From the NCBI GenBank assembly GCA_964525565.1, contig CAZGHI010000012.1, positions 1-64,000 of the forward strand: a stretch of DNA of 64,000 nt. The letters are read 5' to 3'. The DNA is from OLB6 sp964525565. Its GTDB lineage: Bacteria > Bacteroidota > Ignavibacteria > Kapaibacteriales > Kapaibacteriaceae. Each line of letters starts with the position of its first letter. Positions within the stretch are counted from its first letter, which is position 1. This document shows, in pieces, positions 57,470 through 64,000 of the stretch. Under the pieces are notes generated by a model, which was not told the origin of the DNA, did no database searches, and saw only the letters and a list, made by a program, of their open reading frames with translations. Both the position numbers and the translations under genes were made by a program.

Positions 57470-58752
57470 TCGGTTAACGACTCTGCGTAGCGCTTAAAGT
57501 TGTTGAGGATTGCTTGCCATCCAGACTGCTGCAGTTCTAAGGGATGAGTTAACTCAGCTTCGAAGACTTCAACAACATGCGTCCCGTGCGTTGTTTCGCG
57601 AAAACTCACGTTCACACGGCGCCCATCATCTAATGTGTATATCACAAAGAATGGTGGGGTTATGTGACGGAACGTGCCGGTGAAGTCGAACTGCACGCTA
57701 CCATCGCGCGCTGCCATTGTGTAGCAGAATCTACCATTTGCCTGTAGATCGTTTACGGCCGCTGGGCAGTACCAGTCGTTGGAAGCAGCGTTCCAATGAG
57801 TGATATGTTCGCATTTGGTAAAAGCGTCAAATACAATGTGTATTGGCGCCCTGATGGTAGCTTGTACGGTGATCACATTCTGGTACGGTTCTTTAACGAG
57901 ATCGTTAATCACCAGTTTGCGCATGTCTAACATGTTTGCAAAGGCGGCTGCCGCCAGTCCTGCGTCCGATCCCTCCATGATGTTCTGCAACTCGACTGAA
58001 TCAATTTGCCATGAAATGCCAAATGGGTCCTTAAGCCATCCGCAAACGCTTTCCTTGCCACCACCCGATGTAAGTTGTTCCCAATAAAAGTCAATTTGGT
58101 CCTGATCTTCGCAGTGAACAACAAATGAAATCGCTTCAGTAAACGAGTGCGGTACGTTGGATGGTTCATCGGAAGCCATGAATACCTGAGTACCAAGGGT
58201 GAACTGAGCATGTTGAACAGTACCCGCCAAAGCACCTTGATTGCTGTTATGATGCACGATACCCATTACATGGCTATCCGGAAAAATCGTCAGGTACCGT
58301 TGCATTGCGGCCTCTGCCTGACCGGACAACGAGCCCCCAAAGAGGAGATACGGAACAATTGCACAGTTGCCGACATCGGAAAGCCTACCGAGCGACACAT
58401 GCCACGTAATCCCATACTTGTCCACAATGCACCCGTAGCATTCACTCCACGGGGTAACGGAAAGCGGCGATTGGACAACTCCGTCAGCGGCAAAAGCATC
58501 CCACACTTGCTGCAATTCGTGTATTGATTTCAGTGTAGCGAATAACGAAATAGCTGAACTGTGACGTGTGTAGCTGCCGCCATTCAACGCGCCTAAGCGT
58601 TGTCCTTTGATCGTAAAATCCACATGGAGCACTTCGCTACCGATGCGCATGGCAGACAGAATCTCCCCTTTACCGAATGCGGAAATGTAGAACTGTGCGG
58701 CTTCCTCAGCCTGATCGTCAAACCATAAACATGGGGTAATGAGTATCGACAT
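57466..58752 (-). CDS. Fusion protein: two PhnB-like VOC domains plus AHSA1/SRPBCC domain
   Basis: 428 residues in three modules. Residues 1-125 form a PhnB-like VOC domain (SILITPCLWFDDQAEEAAQF, GCIVDKYGITWHVS). Residues about 135-265 are a second copy (CAIVPYLLFGGSLSGQAEAA, GWLKDPFGISWQIDS). Residues about 290-428 are an AHSA1/SRPBCC domain (VITVQATIRAPIHIVFDAFT, THWNAASNDWYCP, ending LQQSGWQAILNNFKRYAESL). All are small-molecule-binding folds usually found as separate proteins. The start ATG 58752 is chosen because the VOC fold begins there; an upstream GTG at 58821 adds a basic leader. The protein is cytosolic; substrate unknown. Confidence 0.87.
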   Translation of the reverse strand: MSILITPCLWFDDQAEEAAQFYISAFGKGEILSAMRIGSEVLHVDFTIKGQRLGALNGGSYTRHSSAISLFATLKSIHELQQVWDAFAADGVVQSPLSVTPWSECYGCIVDKYGITWHVSLGRLSDVGNCAIVPYLLFGGSLSGQAEAAMQRYLTIFPDSHVMGIVHHNSNQGALAGTVQHAQFTLGTQVFMASDEPSNVPHSFTEAISFVVHCEDQDQIDFYWEQLTSGGGKESVCGWLKDPFGISWQIDSVELQNIMEGSDAGLAAAAFANMLDMRKLVINDLVKEPYQNVITVQATIRAPIHIVFDAFTKCEHITHWNAASNDWYCPAAVNDLQANGRFCYTMAARDGSVQFDFTGTFRHITPPFFVIYTLDDGRRVNVSFRETTHGTHVVEVFEAELTHPLELQQSGWQAILNNFKRYAESLTD

Positions 58753-58932
58753 ACGTTCACGACTGAATGATGAAAAGACGTTTTTGGGTGACCTTAGAAC
58801 ACGGTGTACAAAAGTGCACAAATTGCCATAGGTTTAGCGTATGTTAGAGGATCTAGATACAGTATGTTTATGTTTACAACGTGATCAAAGAGTTCAGTAG
58901 CAGTGACGTTTATTCATCTCAGGGAGGAACAA

Positions 58933-59130
58933 ATGTCTGAGCGCAACTCCAGGGTTGTTATCAACAATAACGGCTCATTTGGGGGTTCGTACTTTGTAAC
59001 GGTATTGGGCGCTGCCGTCTATTACATTCAGCATGCCACATCATTTGGTGATGGAGCCATTGGTTTGGTAAAGGCACTTCTCTGGCCGGCCTTTGTTCTG
59101 TATCGGACCCTTGAACTATTGCAGATGTGA
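58933..59130 (+). CDS. Small two-helix membrane protein
   Basis: 65 residues. ATG 58933 follows a strong ribosome-binding site (GGGAGGAACAA). After a polar N-terminus (MSERNSRVVINNNGSFGGS) comes the hydrophobic helix YFVTVLGAAVYYIQHATSF, a Gly turn, then VKALLWPAFVLYRTLELL. I have seen this pattern (GAAVYYIQxATSF...LWPAFxxY) in small conserved membrane proteins of other phyla, without a known function. Two TATGTTTA-like sequences lie upstream. Confidence 0.75.
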   Translation: MSERNSRVVINNNGSFGGSYFVTVLGAAVYYIQHATSFGDGAIGLVKALLWPAFVLYRTLELLQM

Positions 59131-59204
59131 AGATCGCACCAATCACGGTTTCATTGATGGAACGTTAGGTGTACGTGACAATAACCATTCAGAAAGTAAG
59201 ATGT

Positions 59205-59576
59205 ATGAACCTCGGAGCATTCTCAATCAGTCTTGCCGTGCAGGACATTACCGTTTCGTGTGAATTCTATCAACGACTTGGGTTCGTTGTTACTGCAGGC
59301 AATGCCGCACACGGGTGGCTGATAATGAAAAACGGTAGTACCGTTATCGGATTGTTTCAGGGGATGTTTGAGAAGAACATGTTAACGTTCAATCCCGGGT
59401 GGGATCAGGAAGGGCAGATGATTGCAGAGTTTACGGACGTGCGTGCACTTCAGGCGAAGCTAAAATCAGAAGGAATACCATTTGTCCAGGAGGCCGATGA
59501 AACAACTATTGGGCCTGCTCATTTTGTGATTCGCGACCCTGACGGAAATCCCATCTTAGTGGATCAGCACAGGTAG
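59205..59576 (+). CDS. VOC family (glyoxalase-like) protein
   Basis: 123 residues. A single vicinal-oxygen-chelate domain: LGAFSISLAVQDITVSCEFY, QRLGFVVTAGNAAHGWLIMK, and the C-terminal TTIGPAHFVIRDPDGNPILV. Such domains bind a metal or small ligand. Candidate metal ligands are limited (a His near GPAHF, Asp/Glu at the end), so it may be a binding or resistance-type protein rather than a lyase. ATG 59205 starts the conserved fold; ATG 59201 is out of frame. No operon partner is clear. Confidence 0.85.
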   Translation: MNLGAFSISLAVQDITVSCEFYQRLGFVVTAGNAAHGWLIMKNGSTVIGLFQGMFEKNMLTFNPGWDQEGQMIAEFTDVRALQAKLKSEGIPFVQEADETTIGPAHFVIRDPDGNPILVDQHR

Positions 59577-59693
59577 GTATGAATCCGTACGGACAGGTAT
59601 GCTTCGTTCAAGCAGGTACAGCTCGGCCCTGGATTCTCTCAGTTCTCTGTACACTGTAAAGCAAATCAACTAATCTCCTGTGAAGGTGGTAAC

Positions 59694-60374
59694 ATGGATG
59701 CCTTACCTTTTAAGAAGGTTGCAGGATGGCTAGCAATTACAGCAGCACCGATAGCATTTGCCAGCTTGATTGTTCCCTTATCGGCAGTAAGCTTCGATGT
59801 TGAATCATTCGAAAACCCTACTACATTCCTCGAAAGCGGATTGCAAGGAGGTCAGGCATGGCGAACCGGTATGCTCCTGGATGTTTTTGGCTATTATTTG
59901 ATGATCGTGCCCATGACGTTGGTATTGTGGATATGGCTCCGTTCGCGTGCGCCGCTTGCAGCATTGCTGGCCACAATCGGATTGCTTGACTACTCTCTGA
60001 TTGGTTCCATTGGCGCCGTAACATTGGCTACTGTCATCCCAGGGCTCATCCGAGACTATGCGAACAATCTAGCTGATCAAGGTACCATTCGTATTGTTTT
60101 CGACGCGTTTATGAACATGGTGAATGGTGGGCTTTGGAACATTCTTGAGTAGTTCATTGACGGTAGCTCTTGGTTGCTGCTTGGCGTACTGCTCAAGAAG
60201 CAGAACACCTCACTTGGGATTCTTACAATCATTCTAGGTGTCGGCTCACTGCTTGATTCGGCGGGCACCATTATTGGCGAGCACGTACTCTCTTCTGTTG
60301 GCCTGTTCGTGTATTTAATCTTAGCGCCAGTATGGGGCGCAGCGCTTGGTATCGTGATGGTGCGTGATTCGTAA
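59694..60374 (+). pseudogene. DUF4386-like membrane protein interrupted by a TAG codon
   Basis: A 226-codon frame with one in-frame TAG at 60150-60152. Before it lie about 152 codons with three or four hydrophobic helices (FKKVAGWLAITAAPIAFASL, LLDVFGYYLMIVPMTLVLWI). After it, the same frame continues for 74 codons with GSSWLLLGVLLKKQNTSLGI and HVLSSVGLFVYLILAPVWGA. The sequence around the stop reads NILE*FIDGSSW, and the change from a sense codon (for example TGG) could be a single base. The whole resembles DUF4386-type membrane proteins. It is either a recent pseudogene or a sequencing error; stop-codon read-through is less likely. Confidence 0.65.
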
Positions 60375-60416
60375 CATTGCGCGACAGGCATTGTTTAACG
60401 ACCACAGCCCCCTTTC

Positions 60417-60782
60417 ATGAATCTACCAGTCCTTTTGCAGACCATAGGATTGCTCACGCTTTCGAATGTATTTATGACGTTTGCGTGGTATGCACATTTA
60501 AAAGAGCTTTCAACGAAACCGTGGATCATAGCCTCACTTGTTAGTTGGGGGATTGCGTTGTTTGAGTATCTGGTTCAGGTACCTGCAAACAGAATCGGGT
60601 ACACTGCTTTCGACATCGGCCAACTAAAGATTATGCAAGAGGTGATTACAATTCTAGTGTTCATACCCTTTGCGGTGTTTTATCTTAAACAGCCATTGAA
60701 ACTGGACTACCTGTGGGCAGCATTGTGCATATTAGGAGCTGTGTATTTTGTGTTTCGAAACTCTGCCGCACCCCATCACTAA
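60417..60782 (+). CDS. DUF486 (DMT superfamily) membrane protein
   Basis: 121 residues with four hydrophobic helices: LLQTIGLLTLSNVFMTFAWY, IIASLVSWGIALFEYLVQVP, ITILVFIPFAVFYLKQPL and LWAALCILGAVYFVF. NRIGYTAFDIGQLKIMQEVI in the middle is characteristic of DUF486, a half-size drug/metabolite transporter-like family that probably works as a dimer. The substrate is unknown. It lies in a run of small unrelated genes. Confidence 0.9.
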   Translation: MNLPVLLQTIGLLTLSNVFMTFAWYAHLKELSTKPWIIASLVSWGIALFEYLVQVPANRIGYTAFDIGQLKIMQEVITILVFIPFAVFYLKQPLKLDYLWAALCILGAVYFVFRNSAAPHH

Positions 60783-60803
60783 CACAATGGAGATCAGATC
60801 ACG

Positions 60804-61142
60804 GTGAGTACACCAGCCGACGTTGTGAATATTCAACTACGAGCATACAATAATCGAAATGTTGAGGAATTTGCTGCTACGTATGCCGAAGACGCTACAA
60901 TTATGCGCATGCCGGAATCAACAGTAATTCTTCGTGGCCGAGCAGAAATCGCAGAGTATTATGCAACACACACATTCACGAAGATTGAATTGAGGGCAGA
61001 AATTCTAACCAGAGCGGTTATAGGCAAGTATGTTATTGACCATGAGCAGGCATGGGGACTACAAGACACTCCAAAGACTGTTATGGTTGTGTATTGCGTA
61101 GAGAACGAGCTGATTCAAAAAGTGTGGTTCTACGAAATCTAG
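60804..61142 (+). CDS. SnoaL / NTF2-like domain protein
   Basis: 112 residues, starting at GTG 60804. The NTF2-like cone fold shows as ADVVNIQLRAYNNRNVEEFA, TYAEDATIMRMPESTVILRG and AEIAEYYATH, ending ELIQKVWFYEI. Small proteins of this type act as isomerases, hydratases or ligand binders; no function can be assigned. It is 21 bases after the DUF486 gene and 10 before the acetyltransferase, so it is likely in one short operon. Confidence 0.85.
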   Translation: MSTPADVVNIQLRAYNNRNVEEFAATYAEDATIMRMPESTVILRGRAEIAEYYATHTFTKIELRAEILTRAVIGKYVIDHEQAWGLQDTPKTVMVVYCVENELIQKVWFYEI

Positions 61143-61152
61143 CCTGTTCACT

Positions 61153-61698
61153 ATGCTTCAAACCACACCAGATCTCCAGCCCACACTAACATATCAACAG
61201 TTCATGCTTCGGCCCGTAATGGCGGCAGACGAAGAGCTTGTGTATGCAGCCGCATCGGACCCAGTTATCTGGAGTATGCACCCGGAATGGGAGCGATATA
61301 AGCGCGACGTGTTTCTTGAAGGATACTGGAATGGGGCTTTACAATGCAAGAGTGCTCTTGTGATTGTAGAGAATAAAGAAGATCAGATTGTGGGTTGTAC
61401 GAGATATTATAATTGGCAACCAAAGGAACAAACCATTTGCATCGGATATACGTTTCTTGTTCGAAGATACTGGGGTACGGCGGCCAACACCATAGTTAAG
61501 CACCTGATGCTACGCCACATTTATCAGTGGGCCGAGATTGTGGAGTTCGAAGTAGGCATACATAATCTACGATCGCGTAGGGCTGTTGAAAAGCTTGGTG
61601 CATTGTATTCAAGAACAGTGGATCTACTTGTCAATAACAAGTCCGTACCTCATGTGGTTTACCAATTACGCAAAGTCCAGTTTCGTAGTTCCGTGTAA
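61153..61698 (+). CDS. GNAT family N-acetyltransferase
   Basis: 181 residues of the RimJ/RimL-like group. QFMLRPVMAADEELVYAAAS begins the fold; ALVIVENKEDQIVGCTRYY and CIGYTFLVRRYWGTAANTIV (acetyl-CoA site) follow. The C-terminal VEFEVGIHNLRSRRAVEKLG carries the family pattern NxxSxxxxEKxG with Arg for Ser. It probably acetylates an N-terminal or small-molecule amine in the cytosol. It is last in the small-gene run before katG. Confidence 0.9.
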   Translation: MLQTTPDLQPTLTYQQFMLRPVMAADEELVYAAASDPVIWSMHPEWERYKRDVFLEGYWNGALQCKSALVIVENKEDQIVGCTRYYNWQPKEQTICIGYTFLVRRYWGTAANTIVKHLMLRHIYQWAEIVEFEVGIHNLRSRRAVEKLGALYSRTVDLLVNNKSVPHVVYQLRKVQFRSSV

Positions 61699-61785
61699 CT
61701 GATCGCACGGACCAATTTTTCTAATATTCCTAGCTTCGCGCTGTTTGATGTAAAAGAGATTCACTAATAAAAACAAGGAAACAGT

Positions 61786-63980
61786 ATGAAACATCAAAAT
61801 GGTTCTGAAACCTCGAAGTGTCCGGTTCATGGTGCCGGTGCTGGAACAAGCAACGATCAATGGTGGCCCAACCGGCTTAAGGTAGAGTTGCTAACCGCTC
61901 ATTCAGACAAGTCTGACCCGATGGGGGAAGACTTTAACTATGCCGAGGAGTTTAAAACCCTTGACTACTATGGACTGAAAAAGGATCTTGCCGAGTTAAT
62001 GACAAGTTCACAGGATTGGTGGCCAGCAGATTTTGGACATTACGGAGGGTTGTTCATTCGGATGGCTTGGCACAGTNNNNNNNNNNNNNNNNNNNNNNNN
62101 NNNNNNNNNNNNNNNNNNNNNNNNNNNNNNNNNNNNNNNNNNNNCAGCGTTTTGCACCGTTAAATAGTTGGCCTGACAATGCAAATCTTGACAAGGCTCG
62201 TCGGTTACTGTGGCCAATAAAGCAGAAGTATGGAAAGAAGATTTCTTGGGCCGATTTGATGATTCTCGCTGGAAACGTTGCATTGGAGACGATGGGATTC
62301 AAAACATTCGGATTTGGCGGTGGCCGGCCTGACACTTGGGAGCCTGATACCGACGTGTATTGGGGCAAGGAGTCAACCTGGCTGGAGGATAAGCGTTACA
62401 GTGGAGACCGTGAGTTAGAAAATCCGCTTGCAGCAGTTCAAATGGGGTTGATTTACGTTAACCCGGAAGGACCAAATGCAAATCCTGACCCTGTAGCTGC
62501 GGCCAAGGATATACGTGAAACATTTGCCCGGATGGCAATGAACGACGAAGAAACCGTTGCGTTAATTGCCGGTGGCCATACGTTTGGAAAGGCGCATGGT
62601 GCAGGTCCGGTTTCGTATGTAGGTCCGGAACCAGAAGCTGCGAGCATTGAAGAACAGGGCTTTGGCTGGATGAGCACTTTTGGTAGCGGAAAAGGGGCTG
62701 ATGCAATCACCAGTGGATTAGAGGTGACTTGGACAAAGGAGCCCACTAAGTGGACCAACAACTTTTTTGAGAATCTGTTTGGCTATGAATGGGAACTAAC
62801 AAAAAGTCCGGCAGGTGCACATCAGTGGGTAGCAAAGGATGCAGAGGCAATAATTCCTGATGCATTCGACTCAACGAAGAAAAAATTGCCAACCATGCTC
62901 ACCACAGATCTATCGTTGAGATTCGATCCAGAGTATGAGAAAATCTCACGTCGGTTCTTGGAGCATCCAGATCAGTTTGCCGAGGCATTTGCGCGTGCAT
63001 GGTTCAAACTCACGCATCGCGATATGGGACCACGTTCTCGTTACCTAGGGCCGGAGGTGCCAACTGAAGAACTATTGTGGCAAGACCCGTTACCCGTTGC
63101 AGACTATCCAACGATTACCAGCGAGGATGTAGCAACACTAAAGGGAGCAATTGCTCAGTCTGGTTTATCGATTTCCGAATTGGTGTACACTGCTTGGTCG
63201 TCTGCGAGTACATTTCGTGGAAGCGACAAGCGAGGAGGAGCAAATGGGGCACGTATAGCACTCGCACCACAGAAGAGTTGGGAAGTGAACCAACCAGAGC
63301 AACTGGAGCGAGTACTGCAGACCCTGCAAACCATTCAGGGAGAGTTTAATGTCCATCATTTTGGGGCACAGCAAGTAAGCCTTGCCGATCTAATTGTGTT
63401 AGGCGGTAGCGTAGGTATTGAACAGGCCGCCAAGAATGCAGGATACAATATAGTTGTCCCCTTTACACCTGGGCGTACCGATGCAAAGCAAGAGCAGACC
63501 GATATTGAGTCGTTTAATGTATTGGAGCCTATTGCCGATGGATTTCGTAACTACCAGAAGGCACGATACACCATTAGCCCCGAAGAGCTGCTCATCGACA
63601 AAGCGCAATTGTTAACGCTGACTCCACCTGAGCTGACGGTACTCATTGGCGGCATGCGCGTACTCAATGCTAACTATGGTGGTACACAACATGGAGTTCT
63701 TACCAATCGTCCCGGAGCACTCACCAATGACTTTTTTGTGAACCTCCTCGATATGCGGACCCAATGGGCTCCGACAACGAAGGATGCTACCGAGTTTATT
63801 GGTATAGATCGAGCTACAGGTCAGAAAAGGTGGACAGCAACGAGAGTCGATCTGGTATTTGGCAGCAACTCCATACTGCGCTCAGTTGCAGAGGTTTACG
63901 CATGTGATGATGCTGGGGAGAAGTTTGTGAACGATTTTGTTGCCGCCTGGGTAAAGGTTATGGAGCTGGACAGATTCTGA
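61786..63980 (+). CDS. katG: Catalase-peroxidase KatG
   Basis: About 720 residues, with an N gap (62077-62144). A bifunctional heme enzyme that removes hydrogen peroxide. It begins NGSETSKCPVHGAGAGTSND; the distal-side RMAWHS (Trp and His) directly precedes the gap, which hides the AGTYR...GG segment. QRFAPLNSWPDNANLDKARR follows. The Tyr and Met of the Met-Tyr-Trp cross-link are in GLIYVNPEGPNANPDP and FARMAMNDEETVALIAGGHT; the latter also holds the proximal His (GGHTFGKAHG). The C-terminal half is the inactive second domain. The frame changes across the gap because its length is a placeholder. It stands alone, with no OxyR/PerR gene near. Confidence 0.95.
62077..62144. other. Assembly gap (68 N) in katG
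   Basis: Sixty-eight N replace the segment between MAWHS and QRFAPLNSW. In relatives this segment is about 17 residues (about 51 bases), so the gap length is overestimated and out of frame. Confidence 0.99.
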
Positions 63981-64000
63981 TGTCTGGCGCAAGATTTCGG

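Noticed and set aside
57416..57477. Basic C-terminus (CIRKERRLRRRTVLIG) for the DUF3127 protein
   Set aside because: It arises only from reading straight through the placeholder N run; the next frame gives NDDFDDVPF, the expected acidic ending.
58786..58830. Near-palindrome GTGTACAAAAGTGCAC upstream of the VOC fusion gene as an operator
   Set aside because: Half-sites differ by one base and there is only one copy; not distinguishable from chance.
60150..60152. TAG recoding to an amino acid
   Set aside because: TAG ends other intact genes here (for example nuoD at 43887-43889), and no suppressor tRNA is seen in the window; mutation or error is simpler.

Overview
This window reads as chromosome of a free-living, mostly housekeeping-rich bacterium of the Bacteroidota-Chlorobiota lineage. 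I lean towards a Kapabacteria- or Ignavibacteria-like member, but that placement is inference. The sequence reasons are: C-terminal type IX secretion (T9SS) sorting domains on several exported proteins; a long IspG with a large internal insertion; a DUF3127 SSB-like protein; a small DUF4295-like ribosomal-operon protein; and many intergenic matches to TAnnTTTG, the -7 promoter element of Bacteroidota. Six N-runs (assembly gaps) fall inside genes. Five of them change the apparent reading frame, so their lengths are placeholders and the genes are probably intact.

Layout. 1-0.9 kb: end of a DprE1-like FAD oxidoreductase overlapping an SDR reductase. 1.0-6.7 kb (minus): dusB-tilS-hpt-ftsH plus a lipoprotein. 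6.7-10.1 kb: a glycosyltransferase, a 3-methyladenine DNA glycosylase and a MATE exporter. 10.2-16.3 kb: mreBCD and smc. 16.4-18.4 kb: an exported protein, then aspartate kinase with a small partner. 18.5-21.2 kb: DUF4295-like protein, bL31, bS18, tRNA-Gln, prs, bL25. 21.5-24.1 kb: YceI, an outer-membrane barrel protein and a second YceI-like protein. 24.1-35.4 kb (minus): recJ, a Dna2-like nuclease-helicase, yebC, ruvC, then gap-pgk-rhomboid-ispG. 35.4-38.7 kb: rsgA, tRNA-Ser, tRNA-Leu, PPK2 and a secreted esterase.

38.7-54.3 kb is the accessory, secretion-oriented part. Three paralogous arylsulfotransferase-like secreted proteins with T9SS tails are interleaved with nuoD, trmH and a prohibitin. 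They are followed by a 1543-residue RHS/YD-repeat protein, a 146-residue mini-RHS protein with its own T9SS tail, and an M61 peptidase. 54.4-57.5 kb: alaS and the DUF3127 protein. 57.5-64 kb: a run of small accessory genes (VOC-VOC-AHSA1 fusion, small membrane protein, VOC, a nonsense-interrupted membrane gene, DUF486, NTF2-like, GNAT) ending in katG.

Themes. Convergent neighbours often interlock by exactly four bases at their stop codons (16.9, 24.1, 52.4 and 57.5 kb). Several transcription units have TAnnTTTG only 3-7 bases before the start codon, which suggests leaderless or near-leaderless transcripts. The most unusual unit is the giant RHS protein, which lacks a T9SS tail and an intact self-cleavage motif, followed by a small secreted protein carrying both YD repeats and a T9SS tail. 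I see no CRISPR array, insertion sequence, rRNA, phage module or replication origin.
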